A stretch of DNA of 64,000 nt from Geobacter sp. AOG1 (GCF_019972315.1 NZ_BLIZ01000001.1:620001-684000), one strand, 5' to 3'; positions 46,601 through 55,570 are shown, counted from the first letter of the stretch. A program made the numbers and translations. Notes: generated by a model not told the origin, from the letters alone.

Positions 46601-48269
46601 GGAACCGGAACCGGATGATGGGACACGTTTCTGGATATTGAAACATCGAGCCGAATATATATCCGCCATCCCATGTCATCTGCGCTCAGCGGAAGCCCAA
46701 GCGATACTAGATGCTTACGAAAAAATATATGGGACATTTATTCGACAGCCGTACATAGGCAGCCGAGGGGGCACGGTCGCCGCCCCATTTTCATATGAGG
46801 TATTTCTGAATGCCAGCGATGGCGGCGTAATTCGTTTGCTGGCGCACTACGTTGGATATAATAGGAATTTATTCGATGACTTTTTGGTAGGAGGGGAGCG
46901 AGAAGTAGGTTGTCAACTGCGCGAGGTTTCCTCTCGTCACCCATCGCGATTCTTGAGATTGCTGGTCGCATATTGGGGCGACATTTCGGCAAGTTTTCGC
47001 GACGACATCATGGACGGCATCGCCACCTACCTGGCACATCGCTATGGTAACCTGCAAACCAACGGAACCTGGGTACCGATCGAAGAGCCCGATGCTCCCG
47101 CCTTGGCGAATCAAATTCTTGACGAACTGGAGAGAAATCCCGCCCACTGGCAGCTCAATCGCTCCGCAGCCAAGGCTCTGGAAGCCTGCGCACATGTCAT
47201 CCAAGATACACAAAATGCTGCACGGCTTGTGTTCTTGGCAATAGGCTTTGGAGGTCATAGGGAGGAAAGCAATATTCGAGGCGATTCAGTCGATCTGATT
47301 ACCACCGGTATCAATATGATGAGTGGAAATGTTGCCGAAGCTTTGATGATTTTGGCCAATAACCTTCAAGAGCGCGGCACCGCATTACCTGAATTGTTGC
47401 CACCAACGCTACGTCGATTTGCCAGCAATGAACACCATGCGATCCGCGCCCTGATTCTGAGACGTTTGCCATACCTCCAAAGCAAGAATTCCGAGTTGGG
47501 TTGGGAATTATTTTACCTTGCCATGCAGGATTCTGTGGGGCTTTGGCAGTCCGCCGAACGTTGCCTGTATTACGCCTATCACGATCATTTCGAAAAGGTT
47601 GCGCCCTTGCTTGAGCGCATCCGTCGAGACGGTGGCAATAAAGACATGGAATCTTGGGGGCGAATTTCAGCCTTGTCTGCCCTGACCGGGCATATCAACT
47701 TTGTTAATTTGCTTGCTGAATTGAACACACTGGATATTCCCGAAGCGTGGAAGGGGGCAGCGAGTGTTTGGACTCACACTGGAAATATCAGACAGCATCA
47801 CGAGCAATGCCTTGCAGGTATCGAGGCGGGAATGAAAGCTGGCAACCAGCATTCTGCGGCAGTCGCACGACGTATCGGTAAGATCTTTCGGGACAACATG
47901 CCACCAATTCCCATCCCAATAGAATTGATTCGCCTCTTCTTTAGCGTGCTCGAAAACGATAGCGAAAACAAACATGATCGCCTGTTCGGATTTAATGAAT
48001 GGCTCAACGCCACTTCACAGCGCGAACCAGAGCTCGCCTTAGCTGCAACCGAAATTTACCTAGCCTATGTCGGTCATGCCAAGCCATACTTCTACGACCA
48101 TGAGAATAGACTTGTCCAGTTAATGACCAGGTTATTTGCCGAAGCCGAGGAACGGGAAGAATCCGATCACGGCGCAATGCTTAAACGTGTGGTAATAGTG
48201 CAAGATTTACTGCTGTCCTTGGGGGTAAATTCAATAAATGATTGGCTGAAGGCAGCAGAGAGGCAATAA
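43698..48269 (+). CDS. Giant predicted nuclease-STAND NTPase protein (antiphage-type, Avs/Cap4-like architecture)
   Basis: A 1523-residue protein. Residues about 8-70 read RGDIYQTLVAFDWAI, LEIDSTTYLVDDVVI and LICCQCKKNQ, fitting a PD-(D/E)xK-type nuclease of the Cap4 N-terminal (DUF4297-like) sort with E36, D45/D46, Q60 and K62. Residues about 265-600 form a STAND-like NTPase: Walker A GLPGSGKT (285-292), Walker B VVVVIDSLD (D358, D361), sensor IIACRDFD, and a winged-helix segment with FGHQTLLDVLV. The remaining 900 or so residues are helical without a recognised family, as expected of a target-sensing solenoid. This layout is that of Avs-type defence proteins. The region is AT-richer than the backbone and lies beside toxin-antitoxin loci. 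The ATG follows AGGGGGCTAA. Confidence 0.8.
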   Translation: MSIAGIRSTRGDIYQTLVAFDWAITVLSDPEFQWLEIDSTTYLVDDVVIGKPDGSLICCQCKKNQADFSAWSIADLAGELAKASLSLARNQHAQVRFYSRSEFGTLAKLREYSILYGNEADYHANLTKEHIKTNSDLTACIADKAPDLSTYEFLRRTSFEISPDFDRMETLLHERLRQMASNSDAAFNALWIRLDKLGGRMLGDNLSASSQHRLTKDDLKDILHQAGAMLVPIMSTAQVRTSFSGTSAIGRSWLRDIAGQRISSPIVNELLAAIDAGKRSILLTGLPGSGKTCVMLNLQEALEKRTQTRPDIVPLFIQSREFADLATAQERQAQGLPEKWVEQAARLAEDAHVVVVIDSLDVLSIAREHSVLTYFLAQIDQLLLIPNITAIIACRDFDRKYDRRIAARQWDCEFQCLPLDWEIEIAPLLEKLEIDSTTIDHVTRELIRNPRELALFVELAQRDGSFNVVTSQALAQRYLDTIVQADPALGDTAMQAIESIANAMLQSRTLSIPRQRFSASQDILRRLHSLNVLQDTHDGKLTFGHQTLLDVLVMCGAVRRGVSLNEFIQGLPPVPFVRPSIRSFVSQLAAGDRREFRKQIRAVLTGNAAFHIRRLIAESFAQQIPQDDDWPLIRDLREKHREVFQVIYAQASLVEWHHFWFSHLVPALKEMNDAEGMTAHVHRVAQWKNEDASGVLAFWIETLGLDWLDGNRITEQLVFSLSDFKTENLPLVAPLLERLLSMPKPEHSLVGHIVARCIVAGAIDDRMLWRYITGDISEDEVMKFHFDKKLHCQPHEFGDKNENFLKQRMVQSTTLLDLALATIEQWSQIQSSHYGETRIGYRNGYLSNTSYNDVHSQHDHRYVDEERMLFDAIEAAILDHAQKHSGWWQQNRERLCFNHEGALCYFAVLAFTNSSQPNIDLIGRLLCDKSFLEFDLSYELGTLIRTAFIYLDSHTQDAVMATMLIVWEEPEPDDGTRFWILKHRAEYISAIPCHLRSAEAQAILDAYEKIYGTFIRQPYIGSRGGTVAAPFSYEVFLNASDGGVIRLLAHYVGYNRNLFDDFLVGGEREVGCQLREVSSRHPSRFLRLLVAYWGDISASFRDDIMDGIATYLAHRYGNLQTNGTWVPIEEPDAPALANQILDELERNPAHWQLNRSAAKALEACAHVIQDTQNAARLVFLAIGFGGHREESNIRGDSVDLITTGINMMSGNVAEALMILANNLQERGTALPELLPPTLRRFASNEHHAIRALILRRLPYLQSKNSELGWELFYLAMQDSVGLWQSAERCLYYAYHDHFEKVAPLLERIRRDGGNKDMESWGRISALSALTGHINFVNLLAELNTLDIPEAWKGAASVWTHTGNIRQHHEQCLAGIEAGMKAGNQHSAAVARRIGKIFRDNMPPIPIPIELIRLFFSVLENDSENKHDRLFGFNEWLNATSQREPELALAATEIYLAYVGHAKPYFYDHENRLVQLMTRLFAEAEEREESDHGAMLKRVVIVQDLLLSLGVNSINDWLKAAERQ

Positions 48270-48506
48270 CTAAGAAAGGTTAATGGAGTTGCCTGCTTTG
48301 CTGTTTTCATATTCCCCAGTGCACAATCGTTCTTAATCCTACAGATACTGCCGCGCCGAGGTCAATGCCGCATTTTCGGTTCATCAGACAATACCTCTTT
48401 CCTAAGACTTAAAGCCCTGTGATACCTAGCTCTTCCCCATAACCGGCTCATTTCTCATCGGTTTATTTGCCAACCTTCTGACCAATCCCACTGCGCGTTA
48501 TAAACC
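48270..48506. other. Non-coding stretch after the NTPase gene
   Basis: No convincing coding frame, RNA or repeat is seen here. The shared AraC-type upstream block begins at about 48507. Confidence 0.5.
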
Positions 48507-48508
48507 TA

Positions 48509-48536
48509 TTATCCAAAGCATCATACTATTAGGCAA
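48509..48536 (+). promoter_or_regulatory. AraC-type direct half-sites (copy 2)
   Basis: TTATCCAA (48509-48516) and TTAGGCAA (48529-48536) have the same sequence and spacing as at 39491-39518. The similarity to that region continues to about 48620 (for example ACAGGATYGGTCTA, GGTACGGT and ATCATCAACAAGGT). It lies upstream of a second oxidoreductase operon. Confidence 0.7.
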
Positions 48537-48624
48537 TAATTGGACAGGATCGGTCTATCTGTCTTTGCTCATTCTGAGGTACGGTGAAATCATCAACAAG
48601 GTAGTCCGTAACAGTTGAAAGGAT

Positions 48625-49251
48625 ATGATATTGAAAGCTGTAGCTATAAACGGAAGCCCCAGGCCGGGTGGCAATACGGAGATCATGCTCAAAAAGGTGC
48701 TCGAACCTCTGGAAGCCGCCGGATGGGACACGGAGTACCTGCGGATCGGCGGAAACCGTGTGTGGGGATGCCATGCCTGTATGATGTGCGTCGAAAGGCG
48801 GAATGGAAAGTGTGTCATCGAAGAGGACGTTGTTAACGAATACCTGGAAAAAATGTATGCAGCAGATGCAATCATTCTCGGCTCACCAACCTATTTCGCC
48901 GATGTCACCTCCGAACTGAAGGCGCTGATCGACCGGGCCGGCTTTGTAGCGCTGGCCAACGGCGGGGCGTTCAGCGGCAAGATCGGTGCAGCCGTCGTGG
49001 CGGTCCGGCGCGCGGGCGCGACCCATGTGTTCAACACCATAAACAACATGTTCCTCATATCCTCCATGATCGTTCCCGGCTCGCTGTACTGGAACCTGGG
49101 ACTGGGAACGGATAAAGGCGAGGTCAGTGGCGACGAGGAGGCCATGCGGAATATGCTCCATCTCGGGCAGACCATTGCCTGGCTTGGAGCAGCTATCGCC
49201 TCTGTACCCGAAACCTCCCCATTCCCGAAGCTTGCCGTGGAACTCCATTAG
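48625..49251 (+). CDS. NADPH-dependent FMN reductase / iron-sulfur flavoprotein
   Basis: A 208-residue flavodoxin-fold protein (AINGSPRPGGNTEIML, IILGSPTYFADVTSELKALIDR). A compact cysteine motif, GCHACMMCVERRNGKC (Cx2Cx2Cx7C), resembles that of iron-sulfur flavoproteins, which carry a 4Fe-4S cluster beside FMN. The ATG at 48625 sits very close to GAAAGG (48617-48622); the TTG at 48631 has better spacing and may be the real start. It is the first gene of an operon under the duplicated AraC-type element. Confidence 0.87.
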   Translation: MILKAVAINGSPRPGGNTEIMLKKVLEPLEAAGWDTEYLRIGGNRVWGCHACMMCVERRNGKCVIEEDVVNEYLEKMYAADAIILGSPTYFADVTSELKALIDRAGFVALANGGAFSGKIGAAVVAVRRAGATHVFNTINNMFLISSMIVPGSLYWNLGLGTDKGEVSGDEEAMRNMLHLGQTIAWLGAAIASVPETSPFPKLAVELH

Positions 49252-49294
49252 CGGGGACATTAAATTAAAAACAACCGGGAGAAACGTGAAAACA

Positions 49295-50377
49295 ATGTCA
49301 AACATCAGAAACGCAACATTATGGATGGCAATTCTTATGTCAATGGCATTAACAGCAACTATTACTATTTCACAAGGAGCAGCCATGGCAGCAGACTATA
49401 AACTAAATCCGTATACTCTGACCTATGACGGTGCGATCACCGAAAACGCAAAGGGCAAAGTCAATATTCATCCCGTCACGTACAAACTGAATGGTATCGA
49501 TATTTCTGCTAACGTTTATACCCCTGCGAACTATAACCCAAGTAATAAGTATCCGGCGGTGGTGGTGGCTCACCCCAATGGTGGCGTGAAAGAGCAAGTC
49601 GCCGGCTTGTATGCTCAGCGATTGGCTGAACAGGGGTACATCACCATTACTGCTGATGCGGCATATCAAGGTGCCAGTGGTGGTCTGCCCCGCAATGTGG
49701 ATAAGCCGGCAAACCGGATTGAAGACATTCGAGGCATGGCTGACTTCATCACTCAGTATGCTGGTGTAAATGCTGACCGTTTAGGCTTACTGGGTATCTG
49801 TGGCGGCGGCGGTTACGCATTAAAAGCAGCCCAAACGGACAAGCGTTTTAAGGCCGTTGCCACTCTGAGCATGTTTAATTCCGGCCTGGTGCGACGAAAC
49901 GGCTATATGGACTCGCAAGTAGCCACCATACAGGAACGCTTAAAACAAGCCTCTGACGCTCGTGCACAGGAAGCCGCGGGCGGGAAGATTATCTATGCAG
50001 GTGATGTTCAGCTGACGGATGAACAAATTGCCAGGCTCCCGTTTGATCTTTATCGTCAGGGCTTCGAATACTACGGCAAGACGCACGCCCACCCCAACTC
50101 AACGTTCAAATACACGATGAGCAGTCTGCTCGATTTGATGAATTTCGATGCCGCCAGCAATATGGACTTGATCAACCAACCCTTACTGATGATGGCAGGG
50201 AGTAAAGCCGATTCTCTGTATATGACCCAAAGTGCTTTTCAAGGCGCGACCAGCGCGCAAACTAAAGAATTATTCCTGATTGACGGTGCAACTCACATCG
50301 AAACCTATTGGAAACCGGACTATGTGAAGCAGGCCATGGATAAATTGGCCCAGTTCTTCGGCAAGGAGCTGCGTTAA
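49295..50377 (+). CDS. Exported alpha/beta hydrolase (dienelactone-hydrolase-like)
   Basis: A 360-residue protein starting at ATG 49295 (GTG 49286 is an in-frame alternative). An N-terminal signal peptide (NATLWMAILMSMALTATITI, likely cleaved after AMA) precedes an alpha/beta hydrolase with VVVAHPNGGVKEQ, a nucleophile elbow GICGGGGYALKA (Cys, as in dienelactone hydrolases) and DGATHIETYW (His). A second in-frame ATG at 49385 has its own AAGGAG and would make a form without the signal peptide. The operon has other exported proteins, favouring the periplasmic form. The substrate is unknown. Confidence 0.85.
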   Translation: MSNIRNATLWMAILMSMALTATITISQGAAMAADYKLNPYTLTYDGAITENAKGKVNIHPVTYKLNGIDISANVYTPANYNPSNKYPAVVVAHPNGGVKEQVAGLYAQRLAEQGYITITADAAYQGASGGLPRNVDKPANRIEDIRGMADFITQYAGVNADRLGLLGICGGGGYALKAAQTDKRFKAVATLSMFNSGLVRRNGYMDSQVATIQERLKQASDARAQEAAGGKIIYAGDVQLTDEQIARLPFDLYRQGFEYYGKTHAHPNSTFKYTMSSLLDLMNFDAASNMDLINQPLLMMAGSKADSLYMTQSAFQGATSAQTKELFLIDGATHIETYWKPDYVKQAMDKLAQFFGKELR

Positions 50378-50396
50378 CCTGAAAAGGAGGTGATGC

Positions 50397-51377
50397 ATGG
50401 CAAACAGCATTTCACGGCGAAAATTTCTGCAGACTGGGGCAATTGCCCTGGGAACCGTAGCCGTAAGCAGATATTCCGGCATAGGCGACGCTTTTGCCGC
50501 GCAACAGGGGAAATCCCCGGTCTTTTTCACCAATGACATCAGCGCCGCCGGACTACTGAAAGTCTATGCTAAAATCAATCAGGAGATAACCGGAAAAGTC
50601 GCGATCAAGGTACACACCGGCGAGCCGCACGGCCCCAATATACTACCGCATGACATGGTGAAGGCCCTGCAACAGCAGATTGCCAACAGCAACCTGGTGG
50701 AAACCAACACCCTGTACAAGGGGAAGAGATTTACTACGGCAGACCATCGCGAGACCATCATGATCAATGGCTGGGATTTTTGCCCCGTGGATATCATGGA
50801 CGAGGACGGGGCGGTGATGATCCCGGTTAAGGGGGGGAAGCGCTTCAAGGAGATGTCGGTAGGCAAGCATATGCTCAATTATGACTCGATGGTTGTGCTG
50901 ACCCATTTCAAAGGGCACGCCATGGGCGGCTTCGGTGGTTCACTGAAGAATATCGCCATAGGCTGCGCGGACGGGCCCATTGGCAAGAAAATGGTCCACG
51001 CCGCCCCGGACAATGAGCATTACGAGAGCTGGCTTAAAGGCGAGCCTTTCCAGGAAAACATGGTGGAGTCGGCAAAAGCCACCACGGATCACTTCGGCAA
51101 AAGGATCGTCTATATAAATGTGCTGCGCAACATGTCCGTGGACTGCGACTGCGCCGGCACCAAAGCAGCTCCGGTCAAAGCGCACGATCTGGGCATCCTG
51201 GCTTCCACCGATCTATTGGCCGTGGAGCAGGCTTCCATCGACATGGTGTATAAGCTGCCCGAAGCGGAACTGCACGACCTGAAGGAACGCATTGAATCCC
51301 GGAATGGGCTGCGCCAGCTGTCGTACATGAAAGAGATGAACATGGGCAACGGTCAGTATGAGTTGATCACGCTCTGA
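50397..51377 (+). CDS. Tat-exported DUF362-family protein
   Basis: A 326-residue protein beginning [20 protein letters not shown], a twin-arginine signal (SRRKFLQ), consistent with export of a folded, cofactor-bearing protein. The body is DUF362-like ([45 protein letters not shown], with a DCDCAG cysteine pair). AAAAGGAGGTGATGC gives an exceptionally strong ribosome site. DUF362 proteins are often tied to iron-sulfur clusters; the function here is not known. Confidence 0.85.
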   Translation: MANSISRRKFLQTGAIALGTVAVSRYSGIGDAFAAQQGKSPVFFTNDISAAGLLKVYAKINQEITGKVAIKVHTGEPHGPNILPHDMVKALQQQIANSNLVETNTLYKGKRFTTADHRETIMINGWDFCPVDIMDEDGAVMIPVKGGKRFKEMSVGKHMLNYDSMVVLTHFKGHAMGGFGGSLKNIAIGCADGPIGKKMVHAAPDNEHYESWLKGEPFQENMVESAKATTDHFGKRIVYINVLRNMSVDCDCAGTKAAPVKAHDLGILASTDLLAVEQASIDMVYKLPEAELHDLKERIESRNGLRQLSYMKEMNMGNGQYELITL

Positions 51378-51414
51378 TCCGAATAATGAATCGAGACTGC
51401 GTCGAGGAGGAACC

Positions 51415-51927
51415 ATGAAATTCATAACATTGGTCGTATCGCTATCTCTTCTTGCATCAATGGGTGCTTTTGCCAGCAAGGCAGAAGCCGCGGAAGAAAA
51501 CAAACAATCCCAAACAATAACCAGGGCCGGCTCTCAGGCTTCCATCAAAGGGCCTGCCGAATACTTTACCGGAAATGTCCGTGTCGATCCTCTGTTTCCT
51601 GCCAATGATGCGGCACCATTCTCCGGTGCGTATGTGACCTTTGAGCCGGGGGCCAGATCTGCATGGCATGTTCACCCGACCGGGCAGAGACTGCTCGTTA
51701 TCTCTGGCGTTGGCCGGACCCAGGAGTGGGGCGGCCCGGTAGAGGAAATCAAAGCCGGTGACGTGATCTGGTGCCCGCCGAAGATAAAGCATTGGCACGG
51801 AGCCTCACCCACTACCGCAATGACGCATATCGCCCTCACCGGGACAGCCAACGGCAAGAACGTCGAATGGATGGAAAAGGTCACCGACGAGCAGTACAAC
51901 GGTAAACCGGGTGGCAAGCATGAATAG
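51415..51927 (+). CDS. Exported cupin-domain protein
   Basis: A 170-residue protein with a signal peptide ([20 protein letters not shown], cleaved near KAEA). A single cupin barrel follows, with metal-ligand pattern [21 protein letters not shown] and [15 protein letters not shown]. It is related to (R)-mandelonitrile-lyase-like cupins commonly found beside carboxymuconolactone-decarboxylase genes, as here. The end overlaps the next gene. Confidence 0.88.
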   Translation: MKFITLVVSLSLLASMGAFASKAEAAEENKQSQTITRAGSQASIKGPAEYFTGNVRVDPLFPANDAAPFSGAYVTFEPGARSAWHVHPTGQRLLVISGVGRTQEWGGPVEEIKAGDVIWCPPKIKHWHGASPTTAMTHIALTGTANGKNVEWMEKVTDEQYNGKPGGKHE

Positions 51928-52654
51928 ACTGATTACCGAGTTCCTGGCGATCATGCTTGCCTTGTTATGTAGCATTGTAGCCATTGCGGAGGCACAAGAC
52001 ATGGACAAAAATCAGGCACTGAGTGCAAGACAGCAAGGTATCATCAGCATTGCAGCCTTTACCGCCAAGGGTGATCCGGAAAAACTGAAAGTCGCCCTGA
52101 ATGAAGGTCTGGATGCCGGCCTGACCGTGAACGAAATCAAGGAAATCCTGGTGCAACTGTACGCGTATACCGGCTTCCCGCGCAGCCTGAACGGTATCGG
52201 CACCTTCATGGGTGTTATGGAAGAGCGGCAGAAGAAGGGGATCAAGGACGAGACTGGCAGGGAGGCAAGCCCCTTGCCAGTCAACAAGAGCAGCATCGAG
52301 CTTGGCACGGACATTCAGACGCGCCTGGTCGGAAAGCCGGTCACCGGGGCACTCTATACCTTCGCTCCCGCAATCGACCAGTTTTTAAAAGGCCACCTGT
52401 TCGGCGATATCTTCGGGCGTGACAACCTGGACTTTCAGAGCAGGGAGATTGCCACCGTTTCGGCTTTGGCCAGCATGGACGGCGTCAATCCCCAACTGCA
52501 GGCACATCTGAACGTCAGTATGAACGTCGGCCTGACCGAGGCTCAGTTGAGGCAGTTCGTGTCCGTGCTCGGCAACAAGGTCGGAAAAGATGAAGCGTCA
52601 AGGGCTGCCAGGCTTTTGGATGAGGTGTTGAAAAACAGGAAAGCGAAGAACTGA
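51920..52654 (+). CDS. Exported carboxymuconolactone decarboxylase-family protein
   Basis: A 244-residue protein with the start taken at ATG 51920, overlapping the cupin stop by 8 bp. A signal peptide ([20 protein letters not shown]) is followed by two tandem CMD-type helical domains ([19 protein letters not shown]...[20 protein letters not shown] and [16 protein letters not shown]...[14 protein letters not shown]). No CxxC pair typical of AhpD is present, so a peroxidase role is unlikely. It is the last gene of the AraC-type operon. Confidence 0.85.
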   Translation: MNRLITEFLAIMLALLCSIVAIAEAQDMDKNQALSARQQGIISIAAFTAKGDPEKLKVALNEGLDAGLTVNEIKEILVQLYAYTGFPRSLNGIGTFMGVMEERQKKGIKDETGREASPLPVNKSSIELGTDIQTRLVGKPVTGALYTFAPAIDQFLKGHLFGDIFGRDNLDFQSREIATVSALASMDGVNPQLQAHLNVSMNVGLTEAQLRQFVSVLGNKVGKDEASRAARLLDEVLKNRKAKN

Positions 52655-52730
52655 TTGTGCCTTTGCAGGGAGCCTTACATTTTCTGCGCGCGACGGCAGA
52701 GTCATGATACACATGAAAAACAGCCGTTTT

Positions 52731-53714
52731 TTAGGGCCTTATCTCGACAAGCGTACCATTTGACGCTAACTTGCCAATTTCCTCTATTTCTTCGTCTGTT
52801 ACGGCAATACACCCCTTCGTCCAGTCAACCTCTGTGTGAGCATCACCAACCCACGAGAAACCATTCTTGATGCCGTGGATCATGATGTTGCCGCCCGGAG
52901 AAACGCCCAGTTCTTTTGCCCGTTTTTTGTCTCTCTCGTTTGGGTAGGAAACATGAAGAGCCAGGTGATAGAGGCTCCCCTTGTTTCTTGAATCGATGAC
53001 GTAGGTTCCCTCCGGGGTCTTGTTATCCCCCTGCCTTTCCTTTGGGCCAGTCGGGTTTCCCCCCAAGGCTATCTTGTAGGTTTTGAGCACCTCACCCTTT
53101 GAGATCAACGTCAATCGGCGGGCTTGTTTTTCTATCAGGATCTTATCTGCTGTTCCCTTCTGGCTTACAAATAATTTAACCTTCTCATCCTCTTTGTTCC
53201 TAACCTCTTGTTCAAGCACATCAATCTTTTTTTGCAGTGTAATAACTTCATTTCCCTTGCTTTCAAGCTCTTTATGGAGAGTGTCAATCTGCGCTTGCTG
53301 CATAGCAATCGTTTTGTCCTTGATAACGCCATTATTGATAGAGAATATCATTGTCTCACTGTTCTGCCGGTAACTACTCTCGGGGTAATCCTTTATCACT
53401 TTCTGAAAGCATTCCTGTGATTTCTGATAATCTTTTTGCCCATTCTTCGGATACGCATAAATAATACCCATCTCGAAGAGCACCCTGTCTCCCCTCGCAG
53501 GATATTTCGCAACAATCTGCTCATATTTGTCCAGAGAGGCGTTGTAGCTTCCCTGATTGAACAGGTCATTCGCTTCCTTGAAGGTTGACCTGGCCTGATA
53601 GCCTTCATCAAAGTGACTGCATCCGGATATGAGAATTGGCACGAATATGCTGTAGATAAAGAAAAGACAAAGGCGCTCACCCATCCTGCTCTGATTTTTT
53701 GCCATACGTGACAT
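52731..53714 (-). CDS. L,D-transpeptidase lipoprotein with TPR and coiled coil
   Basis: A 327-residue protein with a lipoprotein signal (FVPILISGCSH), TPR-like repeats (about 45-130), a coiled coil (about 145-190) and a C-terminal YkuD catalytic domain containing IMIHGIKNG and DWTKGCIAV (His and nucleophilic Cys). Such enzymes make 3-3 peptidoglycan cross-links or attach lipoproteins to the wall. The start is near 53714 or a few codons inside (MAKNQ, MGERL). It neighbours an Lpp-like lipoprotein and a second L,D-transpeptidase, a sensible wall-anchoring set. Confidence 0.88.
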   Translation of the reverse strand: MSRMAKNQSRMGERLCLFFIYSIFVPILISGCSHFDEGYQARSTFKEANDLFNQGSYNASLDKYEQIVAKYPARGDRVLFEMGIIYAYPKNGQKDYQKSQECFQKVIKDYPESSYRQNSETMIFSINNGVIKDKTIAMQQAQIDTLHKELESKGNEVITLQKKIDVLEQEVRNKEDEKVKLFVSQKGTADKILIEKQARRLTLISKGEVLKTYKIALGGNPTGPKERQGDNKTPEGTYVIDSRNKGSLYHLALHVSYPNERDKKRAKELGVSPGGNIMIHGIKNGFSWVGDAHTEVDWTKGCIAVTDEEIEEIGKLASNGTLVEIRP

Positions 53715-53765
53715 ACACTAACCTAACAAGTAATTTGTTTGAATGCACTGAGAGACCTGAAATGC

Positions 53766-53814
53766 CGGATGATGAAGTGGCAGGGTTATCGAGACCCTGC
53801 CACTTCATCATCCG
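53766..53814. terminator. Very strong 21-bp hairpin
   Basis: A perfect 21-bp inverted repeat (53766-53786 with 53794-53814) with a 7-nt loop lies just past the Lpp-like gene's stop. No T-run follows, so it may work as a transcript-end or mRNA-stability element rather than a classic terminator. Confidence 0.75.
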
Positions 53815-53843
53815 AAGCACCACGGGCAACGTTAATAGTCAAC

Positions 53844-54146
53844 CTATTTCCTCATCGATTTCTGGAAAGCGGCGTCGGCTCTTTGCGCCTTTTCGTCTGC
53901 GATTTTTTCTCGTTCCGCTGCCGCCTTCTCAGCACTATCGGCGCGGGCGGTGGCATCATCTGCCTTTAACTTGGCTGCATCGGCGGCAGCCTTGGCAGCT
54001 TGCGCATCCTGCAATGCCTGCTCGGCTTTCGCATTAATAAGATTTTGCTGCGCCTGCACTTTCTCAAGGTCACCGGATGTTGCACAACCCGACACCGCAG
54101 CACCAACAACGAGCATCATTGAGATCACCAAAAGACGTGTCTTCAT
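53844..54146 (-). CDS. Lpp-like alanine-zipper lipoprotein
   Basis: A 100-residue protein from the ATG ending at 54146, with AAAGGAGGAATTAAAG upstream. The signal peptide ends in the lipobox VSGC. The rest is an alanine-rich helix (QALQDAQAAKAAADAAKLKA) like Lpp/OprI. In enterobacteria the C-terminal Lys of Lpp is joined to peptidoglycan by L,D-transpeptidases; this protein ends MRK, with C-terminal lysine, and two L,D-transpeptidases flank it. A second strong Shine-Dalgarno (AAAGGAGGTGAT near 54216-54227) before an in-frame TTG would add 22 residues and spoil the signal peptide, so I reject that start. Confidence 0.88.
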   Translation of the reverse strand: MKTRLLVISMMLVVGAAVSGCATSGDLEKVQAQQNLINAKAEQALQDAQAAKAAADAAKLKADDATARADSAEKAAAEREKIADEKAQRADAAFQKSMRK

Positions 54147-54228
54147 CTTTAATTCCTCCTTTTTGTCTAGTTTATTGTTGAGATTACCAAAAGAGCGTTG
54201 CTTCGACTCCAATCACCTCCTTTCGGTT

Positions 54229-55533
54229 CTATATCTGCTTAGCCGGTTCTATCACTATGCCATCTATGTCCAAATCGATTTTCAAACGTTTGGTTGCTTC
54301 TCTGGCCGCACCGATATCATCGAAAGGGCCGGCGACAACACGGTAACCGCTGCTCTTTGACAGTACCCTTGCCGGTATTGGCGGCCCCTGGTGGTTGATA
54401 ATGGCGGCAAGCCTCCGGGCATCGATCTCTTCACGCACATCTGCAGCCAGGACATACCATGCCTCCAGTTTCAGTTCCGGCATGGCCGGTCTGCCGTATA
54501 ACGTGTCCGGATGCTCGACTTTTATCGGTTTCACCTCCTCTTTGTAACCTCCTTGCCCCATCTCCAGGATGGGGACAGGAATTCCTCGGGCCTCGGCCTG
54601 CACCTCCTTGACTTTTTTCCAGTCAAGCGTGCGCGCCGACTGCTTTTCAATACTTCTCAATTTCGCATTTATCTTCTCCAGCTCGCCAGTGCCCGAGCCT
54701 TCAAAAGGGGTATGGGCTTCCAGGTAAAGCACGCCATCTCGTTGGCCTATGAGATAGGGCTGGTTAACAATGAGTACCGGCGTATTGACCGGGGTGTCCT
54801 TGTAAAGCATCGCAATGTTTTCCGGATAGAGTCTCATGCAGCCATTGGTTGCTCTCAGACCGATGCTGGCCGGTTTATTGGTACCATGGATCAAATAACC
54901 CGTTTTACTCAAATAGAGCGCGTATTCTCCCAAAGGATTCTCAGGTCCCGGCGGAATTTCTGCGGGCAGAATATCTCCTTTTTTCCGATGGTCCTCGGCA
55001 ATTGACGCGGGCACATGCCAGGTCGGTCGGGGTGCCTTGCGCGCCACACGCGTTTGGCCCATGGGGGTAGGCCGCTCTTCGGTTCCGACACCGACCGGAT
55101 AGGTCGAGACCACCAATGACGGACTATCCCCCTTGAATTGAAAGAGCCTCATGGTGGCCTGATTGATCACAATCCCTTTTCGGGGTGCGTCCGGCAGGAT
55201 AAAACTCAGCGGCAACGTGATGCGCTCTCCGGCCTTGGGCACCCATACATCTACCCCTGGATTGACGGCGCTGATCGCATTGATCCCCAGGCCGAAATGT
55301 CGCGCAATATCCGGCAGCGTATCACCCTCTTCAAGCTTGATGATTGCCAGCTGGCCAACGACGTCTTCTCCTCGTGCAACCGGAAAATCGTTTCGTTTGA
55401 TCTCGCTTTCAGGATGGCTTGGCTCCTGGACATTTTTCATAGCGGCACAGCCATTGAGAGATACAATGACCGTACAGAGAGCAATAAAACAAAGCCAATT
55501 GGTCAAGAGTGACAGTTCTGCAATTCGGCGCAT
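54229..55533 (-). CDS. L,D-transpeptidase lipoprotein with LysM-like and SPOR-like domains
   Basis: A 434-residue protein from the ATG ending at 55533. The lipoprotein signal ends VSLNGCAA. A LysM-like segment (EGDTLPDIARHFGLGINAISAVNPGVD) leads to an ErfK/YkuD catalytic domain (YLIHGTNKPASIGLRATNGCMRLYPENI, with His and Cys). The C-terminus (about 360-434) looks like a SPOR-type fold (GYRVVAGPFDDIGAAREATKRL). It probably binds peptidoglycan and cross-links it or attaches the Lpp-like protein. Its leader carries two tandem GEMM-I riboswitches with terminators, so its expression should depend on a cyclic dinucleotide. Confidence 0.9.
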   Translation of the reverse strand: MRRIAELSLLTNWLCFIALCTVIVSLNGCAAMKNVQEPSHPESEIKRNDFPVARGEDVVGQLAIIKLEEGDTLPDIARHFGLGINAISAVNPGVDVWVPKAGERITLPLSFILPDAPRKGIVINQATMRLFQFKGDSPSLVVSTYPVGVGTEERPTPMGQTRVARKAPRPTWHVPASIAEDHRKKGDILPAEIPPGPENPLGEYALYLSKTGYLIHGTNKPASIGLRATNGCMRLYPENIAMLYKDTPVNTPVLIVNQPYLIGQRDGVLYLEAHTPFEGSGTGELEKINAKLRSIEKQSARTLDWKKVKEVQAEARGIPVPILEMGQGGYKEEVKPIKVEHPDTLYGRPAMPELKLEAWYVLAADVREEIDARRLAAIINHQGPPIPARVLSKSSGYRVVAGPFDDIGAAREATKRLKIDLDIDGIVIEPAKQI

Positions 55534-55570
55534 GGGATAAATAAGGTACCTTTCTCGATGATGATTGATA

